NCBI RefSeq assembly: GCF_002210165.1
Contig: NZ_AQQP01000006.1
Location: 62,001 to 126,000 of the forward strand
Reading direction: 5' to 3'
DNA: 64,000 nt
Source: Phaeobacter sp. 22II1-1F12B
GTDB lineage: Bacteria > Pseudomonadota > Alphaproteobacteria > Rhodobacterales > Rhodobacteraceae
The notes below the pieces were generated by a model, which saw nothing but the letters and a program-made list of their open reading frames with translations, was not told the DNA's origin and searched no databases. This document shows, piece by piece, positions 17,268 to 25,836 of this stretch. Positions within the stretch are counted from its first letter, which is position 1. Each line of letters opens with the position of its first letter. The translations under genes and the position numbers were made by a program.

Positions 17268-17321
17268 TCGGACATTCACACACTGTCGCTCGATCCACTC
17301 AAAGTCAACATGAATGTCCGA
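17268..17321. promoter_or_regulatory. Perfect 11-bp inverted repeat upstream of the second FadR-type regulator
   Basis: The arms TCGGACATTCA (17268-17278) and TGAATGTCCGA (17311-17321) match perfectly across a 32-base spacer, 96-149 bases before the regulator start. The left arm also lies inside the small palindrome TGTCGGACA (17266-17274). GntR-family proteins bind short palindromes of this kind, so it is a candidate autoregulatory operator with two sites. The spacing would allow DNA looping or side-by-side binding. Confidence 0.5.
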
Positions 17322-17360
17322 TGGCGGGTAAAACCCTTTCCCAGCCTTGCCTATGCTGCC

Positions 17361-18932
17361 CTAGGCAGGGCCGCGCAGCTCGGTTTTCAGCACTTTTCCA
17401 TTGGCGTTGCGGGCCAGCGGCTCGCTCAGAAAGGTCACCAGATCCGGCACCTTGTAGTCGGACAGGCGCTCGGCGCAGAAGCTTTTGATCTCATCCGCAT
17501 TCAGCTCATGCCCGTTGCCATAGACAAAGGCATGCACCCGCTCGCCCAGCACCTCGTCAGGCGACCCTACGACAGCCGCTTCGACCACATGCGGATGATG
17601 CGCCAGCACATTCTCGACCTCGATGGAATAGATCTTGAACCCTGCCCGGTTGATCATGTCCTTCTTGCGGTCGATGATGCGCACAAAGCCATCCTCGTCC
17701 TTTATACCCACGTCGCCGGACACCCAGTAGCCGCCGGTAAATCCCTTGGCATCGCCCTCAGGATTGTCCCAATAGCCCGGCACCACCATTGGCCCGCCAA
17801 TCAGCAATTCACCGCTTTCCCCGGGGGGCACCTCTCGTCCGTCTTCATCGACGATCACGATATCGGCCAGCGGCAGCGGCTGCCCCACGGAATCCGGATG
17901 CTCGGATATGGTCCCGGCGGGCAGCAGGGTCGCCGGAGAGCTGGTTTCGGTCGAGCCATAGGCGTTTTGCAACACAAGCGAGGGCACGTGGCGTGCCAGT
18001 TTCTCAATCGTTGCGGGCGGCATCGGTGCGCCGCCAAACCCGGCGACACGCCAAGACGACAGATCGAAATCGGCGAACGCAGGCTCCAGCAGGCAAAGGT
18101 TGTACATGGCCGGCACCATGACCGTGGTTGTGATCCGCTCGGCCTCGGCCAGTTCAAGGAATTTCCGCGCCTTGAACGCCCGCATCATGACGGTCGTACC
18201 GCCCACATGCATCATCGCAAGGATAATCGCGACAAGTCCGGTTACATGGCTGGCCGGAACCGCAAGGAAACCCACATCGCCCGCGCGCAGGTCCATCCCC
18301 CATTCGAAATGGATCATCGAATGGATGACCGACACATGGGTCAGCATTGCGCCCTTGGGCTTGCCCGTCGTCCCCGAGGTATAAAGCAGGCAAAGCGTGT
18401 CCTCTTCGTCGACCTCGGGCCAGTCGACATCGGCGCGGGCGGCATCGCGGATCGGGCCAAGCCCCTCGTCGCCATCAAGGATATAGACGCCGCGCAGGCT
18501 TGGCACCTTAGCCTGTTCCGGCAGATTCTCGGCAAATTCCGCCTCGGCGATCACGGCGGAGGAGCCGTTCTGGTTCAGCACGAATTCGATCTCGGGCCGA
18601 CGCTGGCGCGTGTTCAGCGGCACCGAAATCAATCCGATCCGCGCCGCGGCGAGGAAAAGCGTGATGAATTCCAGACGGTTACCGATCAGCAGCGCGACAC
18701 GTTCGCCCTTGCGATACCCAAGCGCGAGCAACCCGGCGGCCAGTTCCTGCACCTCCGCATCAAGCGCGGTATAGGTCAGGCGCCGGTCTTCATCGACCAC
18801 CGCAACCCGGTCGCCATGTTGCGCCACGGTGGCGCGAAACCCTGCACCCAGACTGGCGGGCCGGTCCGCGAAACAGCGCACGACGCGACGGCCATACAGC
18901 ACCTCGTGCCGTATTGCGGGCAAATCTTTCAT
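17361..18932 (-). CDS. Acyl-CoA synthetase (AMP-forming)
   Basis: A 523-residue ANL-superfamily ligase that activates a carboxylate to its CoA thioester with ATP. The A3 core motif CLLYTSGTTGKPKGAMLTH is at about residues 155-173. Further motifs are NAYGSTETSS, YWVSGDVG, IDRKKDMINRAGFKIYSIEV, and the catalytic Lys near the C-terminus in NGKVLKTEL. The chosen start (18932, MKDLPAIRHEVL) follows AGGAGGAGAG; a longer open frame to 19007 is not conserved. It lies upstream of, and in the same direction as, the regulator, crotonase and TRAP genes, so it likely activates the imported acid. Confidence 0.9.
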   Translation of the reverse strand: MKDLPAIRHEVLYGRRVVRCFADRPASLGAGFRATVAQHGDRVAVVDEDRRLTYTALDAEVQELAAGLLALGYRKGERVALLIGNRLEFITLFLAAARIGLISVPLNTRQRRPEIEFVLNQNGSSAVIAEAEFAENLPEQAKVPSLRGVYILDGDEGLGPIRDAARADVDWPEVDEEDTLCLLYTSGTTGKPKGAMLTHVSVIHSMIHFEWGMDLRAGDVGFLAVPASHVTGLVAIILAMMHVGGTTVMMRAFKARKFLELAEAERITTTVMVPAMYNLCLLEPAFADFDLSSWRVAGFGGAPMPPATIEKLARHVPSLVLQNAYGSTETSSPATLLPAGTISEHPDSVGQPLPLADIVIVDEDGREVPPGESGELLIGGPMVVPGYWDNPEGDAKGFTGGYWVSGDVGIKDEDGFVRIIDRKKDMINRAGFKIYSIEVENVLAHHPHVVEAAVVGSPDEVLGERVHAFVYGNGHELNADEIKSFCAERLSDYKVPDLVTFLSEPLARNANGKVLKTELRGPA

Positions 18933-19060
18933 GATTCTCTCCTCCTCGCGGCCCCTCCCAAGGCCGCCCCGCGTCAACCTAACCGGATGCGAGACCAAGA
19001 CAACCACGCAATCCGCGCCGCCCGATTGCGTTTACACGCTGACCAGACGGAACCACGAGA

Positions 19061-19092
19061 AAAACCGGCCCCTTTTGACAGGAGCCGGTTTT
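19061..19092 (-). terminator. Intrinsic terminator of the carboxynorspermidine operon
   Basis: On the minus strand a stem AAAACCGGC/GCCGGTTTT with a 14-base loop is followed by a T-rich run, 42 bases after the dehydrogenase stop. The stem itself supplies A and T tracts, so it may work in both directions. Confidence 0.75.
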
Positions 19093-19133
19093 CAATCAGG
19101 CTAGATCCGTATGCTCAGGGCAGTGGAGGAATG

Positions 19134-20369
19134 TTATTCGTTCCAGGCGCGGTCGCCGTTCTCGTCCTTGACGCGGGTCGGCAGGCCGATCCGGTCGAGG
19201 ATGGTAAAGAACGGTTTCGGGTCCATTTCTTCGACGTTTTTCATGGTCTTGGCATCCCAGGTCCCATCCGCCACCAGCATCGCGGCCGCCACTGGCGGCA
19301 CGCCTGCCGTATAAGAGATCCCCTGCGAACCGACCTCGAGATAGGCTTCCTTGTGATCGGCCACGTTATAGACGAACATCTCCACGTCCTTGCCGTCGCG
19401 CGTGCCCTTCACCAGATCGCCGATACAGGTCTTGCCCGTGTAATCGGGCGCGAGCGAGGACGGATCGGGCAGGCATGCTTTGACCACCTTAAGCGGCACA
19501 ACCTCTTGCCCCTCGGCCAGCGTGACGGGCTGTTCGGATAGCAGGCCGATGTTCTTCAACACGCTGAAGACGTTGATGTAATGCTCGCCAAAACCCATCC
19601 AGAACCGGATGTCGGCCTGCGGGTAATTGGTCGCCAGCGAATGCACCTCGTCATGGCCCGACATATAGGCCATCTGCTTGCCAACCACGGGCAGGTCCCA
19701 TTCATGGCCAACCTCGAACATGGAATTCTCTTTCCACTCTCCGCCCTGCCAGGAATAAACCGTGCCGGTGAATTCGCGGAAATTGATCTCGGGGTCGAAG
19801 TTGGTCGCGAAATACTTGCCGTGGCTGCCCGCGTTGATGTCTACAATATCGACGCTCTTGACCTCGTCCATCGTGTCGATGGCAAAGCGCGCAAAGGCAT
19901 TCACCACGCCCGGGTCGAACCCGGCGCCAAGGATCGCGGTCACGCCTTTTTCCGCGCAGAGATCGCGCTTTTTCCATTCGTAATTCGCATACCACGGCGG
20001 AGTTTCGCAGATCTTGTCGGGCTCTTCATGGATCGCTGTGTCGATATAGGCCGCACCGGTTTCGATGCAGGCATCCATGACCGACATGTTTACAAAGGCA
20101 GACCCCACGTTGATCACGATCTGCGCACCGGTATCAGTGATGACCTTGGCGACAGCCGCACTGTCGAGCGCGTCGACCTGGTGAGCCTTCAGCACGCCGT
20201 CCACTTTCATCGCGCTCTTTTCGCGCACGCTATCGATGATCGCCTCGCATTTCGAAAGCGTCCGGCTGGCAATGTGAATATCGCCCAGCACGTCATTGTT
20301 CTGAGCACATTTATGCGCCACCACCTGTGCGACGCCACCAGCGCCGATGATAAGAACGTTCTTTTTCAA
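19134..20369 (-). CDS. Carboxynorspermidine/carboxyspermidine dehydrogenase (saccharopine dehydrogenase family)
   Basis: A 411-residue NADPH-dependent enzyme that reductively condenses aspartate semialdehyde with a diamine (putrescine or diaminopropane) to carboxy(nor)spermidine. The Rossmann motif VLIIGAGGVAQVVAHKCAQN starts at residue 5. TAILGAGFDPGVVNAFARFA, YSWQGGEWKENSMFEV and YTAGVPPVAAAML are family blocks. It sits 42 bases downstream of the decarboxylase gene that takes the next step, so the pair forms a SAM-independent spermidine or norspermidine route. Sequence alone does not decide which diamine is used. Confidence 0.93.
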   Translation of the reverse strand: MKKNVLIIGAGGVAQVVAHKCAQNNDVLGDIHIASRTLSKCEAIIDSVREKSAMKVDGVLKAHQVDALDSAAVAKVITDTGAQIVINVGSAFVNMSVMDACIETGAAYIDTAIHEEPDKICETPPWYANYEWKKRDLCAEKGVTAILGAGFDPGVVNAFARFAIDTMDEVKSVDIVDINAGSHGKYFATNFDPEINFREFTGTVYSWQGGEWKENSMFEVGHEWDLPVVGKQMAYMSGHDEVHSLATNYPQADIRFWMGFGEHYINVFSVLKNIGLLSEQPVTLAEGQEVVPLKVVKACLPDPSSLAPDYTGKTCIGDLVKGTRDGKDVEMFVYNVADHKEAYLEVGSQGISYTAGVPPVAAAMLVADGTWDAKTMKNVEEMDPKPFFTILDRIGLPTRVKDENGDRAWNE

Positions 20370-20411
20370 CGTGATATCCTCGTGTTGTTGTTTCGTGCCG
20401 AAAGAGCGGAT

Positions 20412-21530
20412 TCAGGAAAGTGCCGCAGCAAAATCCTCGTAGGTAAAGTCGCGCACCATCCGTTCGCTACCGTCCAACTCGCGCACCGCAATGGCGGGCA
20501 TCTTGACGCCGTTGAACCAGTTCTTCTTGACCATCGTGTAACCAGCCGCGTCCTGAACGCTCAGGCGGTCGCCGGGTTTCAGCGCCTCGGGAAAGCGGAA
20601 CTCGCCAAAGATATCGCCCGCAAGGCAGGATTTGCCGCAGATCATCCACTCTTCGGGGCCAGCGTCCGGTTCCATCTTGGCGGATTCGCGATAGATCAGC
20701 AGATCGAGCATATGCGCCTCGATCGAGCTGTCGACGATGGCAAGGTTCTTGCCGTTGTAAAGCGTATCAAGCACCGAAACTTCCAGCGTCGTGGACTTGG
20801 TGATCGCCGCCTCGCCCGGCTCCAGATAGACCTGCACCTCGTTTTCGCCGGCAAAGCGTTTCAGCCGCTCGGCCAGACGGTCAAGCGGATAGCCCTCGCC
20901 GGTGAAATGGATGCCGCCGCCAAGGCTGATCCAGTCCATTGCGCGGATCAGATGACCAAAGCGTTGTTCGATACTTCCCAGCATCGCGTCGAACCGGTCA
21001 AAATCGGCGTTCTCGCAGTTGTTGTGGAACATGAACCCGGTGATCAGGTCGGCAAAGGGCTCAATCACTGTCGGATCATGCTCACCCAGACGGCTGAAGG
21101 GCCGCGCCGGATCGGCCAGATCGAACTCGGACGTCGATACACCGGGGTTGACCCGGATGCCGCGCACATGGCCCTCGGACTCGCTCTCGAAACGCGAAAG
21201 CTGCCCGGTGGTGTTGAAAATCACCTTGTCCGAATTCGCAAGAACCTCGTCGATCTCATGATCGGCCCAGGCCACGGAATAAGCATGGGTTTCGCCCGGG
21301 AATTTCTCACGCCCCAGCTTGACCTCGAATAGCGAACTAGACGTGGTGCCGTCCATGTATTCGCTCATCATGTCGAACACGGACCAGGTGGCGAAGCATT
21401 TCAGCGCCAAAAGCGCCTTGGCCCCCGAGTTTTCTCGCAGCCATGCGATTTTTTCCATGTTCGGCAAAAGCCGGGATTTATCGACCAGATAGTATGGTGT
21501 CTGCAACGCGAATGCCCCTTTCTGGGTCAT
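20412..21530 (-). CDS. nspC: Carboxynorspermidine/carboxyspermidine decarboxylase
   Basis: A 372-residue PLP-dependent decarboxylase of the alanine-racemase fold that converts carboxy(nor)spermidine to (nor)spermidine. The PLP lysine is in AKALLALKCFATWSVF (about residue 43). Further family signatures are the SLGGGIHFTGEGYPLDRLAERL block, with the glycine-rich phosphate loop, and CLAGDIFGEF near the active site of the partner subunit. The first step in the pathway is encoded just downstream. Spermidine is probably the product in an alphaproteobacterium, but this is inferred. Confidence 0.93.
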   Translation of the reverse strand: MTQKGAFALQTPYYLVDKSRLLPNMEKIAWLRENSGAKALLALKCFATWSVFDMMSEYMDGTTSSSLFEVKLGREKFPGETHAYSVAWADHEIDEVLANSDKVIFNTTGQLSRFESESEGHVRGIRVNPGVSTSEFDLADPARPFSRLGEHDPTVIEPFADLITGFMFHNNCENADFDRFDAMLGSIEQRFGHLIRAMDWISLGGGIHFTGEGYPLDRLAERLKRFAGENEVQVYLEPGEAAITKSTTLEVSVLDTLYNGKNLAIVDSSIEAHMLDLLIYRESAKMEPDAGPEEWMICGKSCLAGDIFGEFRFPEALKPGDRLSVQDAAGYTMVKKNWFNGVKMPAIAVRELDGSERMVRDFTYEDFAAALS

Positions 21531-21607
21531 GAGCTAGGCCAAACAGGAAGCCGGTCTATAGGAAACTTGGCGCTTTCAGGTCAAGGGACTCGCGCCGCCT
21601 TTTCCAA

Positions 21608-22648
21608 TCACGTCTTGTTGGTCTCGACCGTCTGGGCCAGCCGCGCGACGATACTGTCCGAGCTGACCACCCCGATAACCTTGCCACCTTCGGTCACGCC
21701 CAGCCCGCCGGGCGCGTCGTTCAGCCGGTCGATCACATCCAGCAGCGGATGATCCGCAGCAACCGTGCCCGCCTCTGTGCCGCCCTCGGCCGAGACCATC
21801 ACGTCGCGCGCGCAAAGCGCGCCGAGCGGGTTCATGTTGGCGACGAACTCGGTCACGTAATCGGTGGCGGGTGCCGAGAAAATCTCGCGCGGGGTGCCGC
21901 ATTGCACGATCCGCCCGCCTTCCATGATCGCAATACGACCGCCCAGCTTAAACGCCTCGTCCAGATCGTGGCTCACGAAGATGATCGTGCGTTTCAGATC
22001 GCGCTGCAACTCAAGCAATTCATCCTGCAGCCGAGAGCGGATCAGTGGATCAAGCGCCGAAAACGGCTCGTCCATCAGCAGAATCGGCGCATCCGTGGCA
22101 AAGGCGCGGGCAAGACCGACGCGCTGCTGCATCCCGCCCGACAACTCTCCTACCTTGCGGTCAGCCCAGTCGATCAGCCCGACCAGCTCAAGCTGGCGAT
22201 CCGTGCGTTTCAGCCGTTCGGCCTTGGGCACGCCCGCCAGTTCCAGCCCCAGCGCCACGTTATCGCGCACGGTTCGCCACGGCAGCAGACCGAACTGCTG
22301 AAACACCATCGACACGCATTCACGCCGCACCCGGCGCAGATCGGCGGGATTGGCATTAGCCACATCGCAGGACCAGTCGCCATCGAAAATCCGCACGGTC
22401 CCGCGCGCCGTCGGGTTCAGCCTATTCACCGCCCGCAAGAGCGTGGATTTCCCAGACCCGGACAGGCCCATCAGCACAAGGATCTCGCCCTCTTCCACGC
22501 TGAGAGAGCAATTGTGCACGCCCAGCACCTGACCGGTTTCCTGCTGGATCTCCGCGCGGCTTTTGCCCTTGTCCATCAAGGGCAGCGCCACCTGAGGCTT
22601 GTCTCCGAAGACAATGGAAACGTTGTCGAATTCTACCGCTGTCGTCAT
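21608..22648 (-). CDS. choV: Choline ABC transporter ATP-binding protein
   Basis: A 346-residue ATPase of the osmoprotectant (OpuA/ProV-like) group. Walker A GLSGSGKST is at about residues 59-67, signature LSGGMQQRVGLARAFA at about 170-185, and Walker B ILLMDEPFSALD next. The N-terminal stretch before the first beta strand (VALPLMDKGKSRAEIQQETG) is typical of the choline-type ChoV subfamily. The C-terminal roughly 70 residues (VVSAEGGTEAGTVAADHPLL, and a GVVSSDSIV stretch) look like a reduced CBS-like regulatory segment. It overlaps the permease gene by 4 bases. Confidence 0.9.
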   Translation of the reverse strand: MTTAVEFDNVSIVFGDKPQVALPLMDKGKSRAEIQQETGQVLGVHNCSLSVEEGEILVLMGLSGSGKSTLLRAVNRLNPTARGTVRIFDGDWSCDVANANPADLRRVRRECVSMVFQQFGLLPWRTVRDNVALGLELAGVPKAERLKRTDRQLELVGLIDWADRKVGELSGGMQQRVGLARAFATDAPILLMDEPFSALDPLIRSRLQDELLELQRDLKRTIIFVSHDLDEAFKLGGRIAIMEGGRIVQCGTPREIFSAPATDYVTEFVANMNPLGALCARDVMVSAEGGTEAGTVAADHPLLDVIDRLNDAPGGLGVTEGGKVIGVVSSDSIVARLAQTVETNKT

Positions 22649-23478
22649 TTCTTGCCCACCCGCAGCATCCGGTCGAGCATGATTGCGACCACCACGATGA
22701 TAAAGCCCGATTCAAACCCAAGCCCCGTGTTCACCTGGTTGAGCGCGCGCACCACCGGCACGCCCAGCCCGTCTGCGCCGACAAGCGCGGCGATCACCAC
22801 CATCGACAGCGACAGCATGATGGTCTGGTTCAGCCCGGTCATGATCTGCGGCAGCGCATAGGGCAACTCGATCTTCCAGAGTGTCTGGCTCGGTTTCGCA
22901 CCGAAAGCCTCGGCCGCTTCCAGCAGCGCGGTGGGGGTTGAACTGATCCCGAGCTGCGTCAGCCGGATCGGCGCGGGCAGCACGAAAATCACGGTTGCGA
23001 TCAGCCCCGGCACCATGCCGATGCCAAAAAACACGATCGCGGGAATAAGATAGACAAAGGTCGGCAGCGTCTGCATCAGATCAAGCACCGGCGCCATCCA
23101 GGCATAAAGCTTGGGCCGATGCGCCGCCGCGATGCCAATCGGCACGCCCACGCCCATACAGACCACGCAAGCCGACAACACCAGCGTCAGGCTTTCTGTC
23201 GTTTCCTCCCAATAGCCTTGATTCAGGATGAACAGGAACCCGATCACCACAAACAGCGGCATCTTCCAGCCGCGCTGGATCACCCATGTCAGGCCTGCGA
23301 AAACCGCGATCACGATCAGCGGGTGCGGGCTTTGCAAGACCCAGAGAACGGCCTCAATCAGCCATTCCATCCCGTCGGCGAGCCCGTCAAAGAACCAGGC
23401 CCCGTTGATCTGTAACCAGTCGAATACCACCTCGGCGACATCCCCGACCGGTATCTTGTTATCCGTGAGCCAATTCAT
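22645..23478 (-). CDS. choW: Choline ABC transporter permease
   Basis: A 277-residue membrane protein with about six segments. The coupling-helix region LLEAAEAFGAKPSQTLWKIELPYALPQIM (about 190-220) is the EAA motif that contacts the ATPase. The start at 23478 (MNWLTDNKIPVGD) gives the usual length; an open extension to 23553 is not conserved. The gene follows the binding-protein gene after a 190-base gap that holds a strong hairpin, and overlaps choV as ATGA. The set is a choline importer feeding glycine-betaine synthesis or catabolism, whose genes are not in this window. Confidence 0.92.
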   Translation of the reverse strand: MNWLTDNKIPVGDVAEVVFDWLQINGAWFFDGLADGMEWLIEAVLWVLQSPHPLIVIAVFAGLTWVIQRGWKMPLFVVIGFLFILNQGYWEETTESLTLVLSACVVCMGVGVPIGIAAAHRPKLYAWMAPVLDLMQTLPTFVYLIPAIVFFGIGMVPGLIATVIFVLPAPIRLTQLGISSTPTALLEAAEAFGAKPSQTLWKIELPYALPQIMTGLNQTIMLSLSMVVIAALVGADGLGVPVVRALNQVNTGLGFESGFIIVVVAIMLDRMLRVGKK

Positions 23479-23627
23479 GAATGCGCCACTATCCGTGTTT
23501 TGCCGATACGACCGAGAGGGGAAAAACGCCGTCACAAGCACTAAGATGCCCAAAGCGTATTTCGCAGATCGTTGTTTCCAAACCGAAAGCCTTGTCTGGA
23601 AACACGAATTCGCCCGGCTGCCGGAAT

Positions 23628-23658
23628 GACCCCGCCCGCTTTCGGCGCGGGCGGGGTC
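23628..23658 (-). terminator. Attenuator-like hairpin between choX and choW
   Basis: A perfect 12-bp GC stem, GACCCCGCCCGC (23628-23639) and GCGGGCGGGGTC (23647-23658), encloses a 7-base loop, 10 bases after the choX stop. Such hairpins after binding-protein genes usually protect the upstream message or cause partial termination, giving more binding protein than permease. Confidence 0.7.
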
Positions 23659-23668
23659 GCCATGCTGA

Positions 23669-24592
23669 TTACTTCAGCTTTTCTTCGGCCGCTGCCATTG
23701 CGTCGCCACCGTCGATGGTGGTTACGCCAGCAAGCCATGTATCCAGAACCTCGGGATTTTCCTTGATCCAGACCGCCGCCGCCTCGGACGGATCTTTGCC
23801 GTCGTCGAGGATCGCGCCCATGATCTCGTTTTCCATGGCCAGCGTGAACTCGAGATTGTTCAGCAGCTTGCCCACGTTGGGGCATTCTTCGACAAAGCCC
23901 GCGCTGGTGTTGGTGTAAACCGTCGCACCGCCAAGGTTCGGGCCGAAATAATCGTCGCCGCCCTCAAGATATGTCAGGTCGAAATTCGCATTCATCGGGT
24001 GCGGTTCCCAGCCAAGGAAGACAACCGGCTCGCTGCGGCGATCCGCCCGCGCGACCTGCGCCAGCATCCCCTGCTCCGAGCTTTCGACAACCTCGAACCC
24101 GGACAGGCCAAAGGCATCTTCATCGATCATCGACTGGATCAGGCGGTTGCCGTCATTGCCCGGCTCGATGCCGTAGATCTTGCCGTCAAGCGCTTCGGCC
24201 TGTGCCGCGATATCGCCAAAGCTGGTGATCCCCAGATCGGCCGCTGCGGCGTTGACCGCCAGCGTGTATTTCGCGCCTTCAAGGTTCGCGCGCACCGTGT
24301 CCACCGTGCCGTCTTCGCGATAGGGCGCGATATCCGCCTCCATCGTCGGCATCCAGTTGCCGAGGAACACGTCGATGTCGCCCTTGGCAAGCGAAGTATA
24401 GGTCACCGGCACCGACAGGATCTTGATGTCGGTCTCATAGCCCAGCGCGTCGAGCACAACCGTCGTCGCCGCCGTCGTCGCGGTGATGTCGGTCCAGCCC
24501 ACGTCCGAAAAGGTGACGGATTCGCAGTCGGCCATGGCCGCACCGGCGCTGACCGCCAGTGCCAGAACAGAAGTAGAGAGCGTGGTTTTCAT
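23669..24592 (-). CDS. choX: Choline-binding periplasmic protein
   Basis: A 307-residue secreted binding protein with signal peptide MKTTLSTSVLALAVSAGAAMA (cleavage about residue 21). Aromatic-cage candidates fit the ChoX family: Trp in FSDVGWTDI, Trp in VFLGNWMPTME, Tyr in GAKYTLAVN and Trp in VFLGWEPHPMN. These form the cation-pi box that holds the trimethylammonium group. It is the first gene of the cho operon, in the order choX, choW, choV on the minus strand. Family knowledge supports choline as ligand; betaine-type ligands are less likely but not excluded. Confidence 0.9.
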   Translation of the reverse strand: MKTTLSTSVLALAVSAGAAMADCESVTFSDVGWTDITATTAATTVVLDALGYETDIKILSVPVTYTSLAKGDIDVFLGNWMPTMEADIAPYREDGTVDTVRANLEGAKYTLAVNAAAADLGITSFGDIAAQAEALDGKIYGIEPGNDGNRLIQSMIDEDAFGLSGFEVVESSEQGMLAQVARADRRSEPVVFLGWEPHPMNANFDLTYLEGGDDYFGPNLGGATVYTNTSAGFVEECPNVGKLLNNLEFTLAMENEIMGAILDDGKDPSEAAAVWIKENPEVLDTWLAGVTTIDGGDAMAAAEEKLK

Positions 24593-24672
24593 TTCAGAAT
24601 ATCCCCGTTTATTGTTTTCTCTTGCGCCAATATAGGCTTAGGGACAGTGGTCTTTGCAACCGAATAGTCGGT

Positions 24673-25359
24673 TCAGCCGGTTTCACCGCCCCAGACGCGC
24701 AGGATTTCTTCGGATCGCATCACCAGCCCGGTGTGCAGCGACACCATCTTGAGCGCGGCATCCTCCATTTCCTCGTTCGTGCCGCGCACCAGATCGGCGG
24801 CGACACAGACACGGTAGCCGATGTTCGATGCGTCAAAGGTGGCGTTCAACACGCAGCAATCGGTCATCCCGCCATTCAGCACGACGCGCTTTATCCCCAT
24901 GCTGCGCAACAGGAAATCCAGATCGGTCGGATAAAAAGGCGACAGACGCCGCTTGGTTTCGACGATCAGGTCCTCTTCCAGCACCTCGGTGGAAAACTCG
25001 GTCCATTTCGTACCCTCAAGCGCATGTTCCGCCTCGCCCGGTATCGCCCCGACCGTCAGCGGGAAAAGCGTCCGCCACGCCGCCGGATGCGCGCCGGCCA
25101 GATCGTCCTGACCGCCCTTGCGCAGGATCGAGCGAACATGAATGATCGGCACGCCCAGCGCCCGTGCCTCACGGTGAAAGGCGTTGACCGGCGCGATTAT
25201 TTCGCGCCCGCGCGGCGCCGGACAGGGGCACATCGGGTCTTCGGACAGATGTCCCTCGTGCATGTCGATGGAAATGATCGCCGTATCCGCGCGCGACACC
25301 CATTCACTGAATGTCTCTTCGGGCAGGTCCTTTTCTGCCCCGTAAACCAACGCTTTCAC
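24673..25359 (-). CDS. Cysteine hydrolase (isochorismatase-like family)
   Basis: A 228-residue enzyme of the isochorismatase-like hydrolase superfamily, which includes ureidoacrylate, N-carbamoylsarcosine, nicotinamide and biuret hydrolases. The catalytic triad is visible: Asp in IISIDMHEGH (about 32), Lys in VETKRRLSPF, and Cys in MTDCCVLNATFDASNIGY. It starts with GTG at 25359, supported by AAGGGG 7 bases upstream. It is last in a minus-strand run with a VOC protein, an oxygenase and a BMP-type ABC importer, so it probably cleaves an amide or carbamoyl product of that pathway. The exact substrate is unknown. Confidence 0.85.
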   Translation of the reverse strand: MKALVYGAEKDLPEETFSEWVSRADTAIISIDMHEGHLSEDPMCPCPAPRGREIIAPVNAFHREARALGVPIIHVRSILRKGGQDDLAGAHPAAWRTLFPLTVGAIPGEAEHALEGTKWTEFSTEVLEEDLIVETKRRLSPFYPTDLDFLLRSMGIKRVVLNGGMTDCCVLNATFDASNIGYRVCVAADLVRGTNEEMEDAALKMVSLHTGLVMRSEEILRVWGGETG

Positions 25360-25437
25360 GTGATTTCCCCTTGTCTCTATGTGAAAAAGGCGGCCGCACG
25401 CGGCGCCCGCCCTGATACCGGCCCAAGGGCCGAACCG

Positions 25438-25827
25438 TTACGGCGTTGTGCAGGCCAGCCGGATCGCGTTTCCGTCCGGATCGCGCATCACCGCCATGTA
25501 CCAGTGGTAATAGGTCATGAACTGTTCCTGCACCATCGTGCCACCCATGCCCTTGGCCTTTTCGACGATGGCGTCCAATGCCTCCTTGCTCTCGCATTGA
25601 AAGGTAAAGGCGGTCTGGTCGCCCTCGCCCGCCTTGCGCGGCTCAAGCCCCAGCATCTCGTAAGCGGCCAACGCGCTGAAGCCGACCATGACGTCGCCCG
25701 ACATATAGCCCCGGAACACGTCCGAGCGCAGGCTTTCGTTCTCTGTCAGGTCGAACAGGTCGCGATAGAACTCGGACAGGGTGATGAAATCCTCGGAAAA
25801 GAGGCTCACCTGCATCAAGAGATTCAT
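25438..25827 (-). CDS. VOC-family (glyoxalase/bleomycin-resistance fold) protein
   Basis: A 129-residue protein of the vicinal-oxygen-chelate fold, with two beta-alpha-beta-beta-beta modules. Recognisable parts are SEDFITLSEFYRDLFDLTE at the start and the end block YHWYMAVMRDPDGNAIRLAC. Metal-binding residues cannot be assigned with confidence. It lies 9 bases downstream of the oxygenase gene and 78 bases before the cysteine hydrolase gene. It is probably a small lyase, isomerase or dioxygenase in the same pathway. Confidence 0.75.
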   Translation of the reverse strand: MNLLMQVSLFSEDFITLSEFYRDLFDLTENESLRSDVFRGYMSGDVMVGFSALAAYEMLGLEPRKAGEGDQTAFTFQCESKEALDAIVEKAKGMGGTMVQEQFMTYYHWYMAVMRDPDGNAIRLACTTP

Positions 25828-25836
25828 GGTCTTTCC

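Noticed and set aside
17265-19541. Plus-strand open frame of 758 codons opposite the acyl-CoA synthetase
   Set aside because: Antisense to two conserved genes, with biased composition and no recognisable domain. GC-rich codon bias explains it. The same holds for long frames at 19581-21332, 24622-26829 and 35339-37120.
25418-25431. Small GC palindrome CGGCCCAAGGGCCG between the VOC and cysteine hydrolase genes
   Set aside because: The loop would be only 2 bases and there is no T-run, so it is not supported as a terminator.
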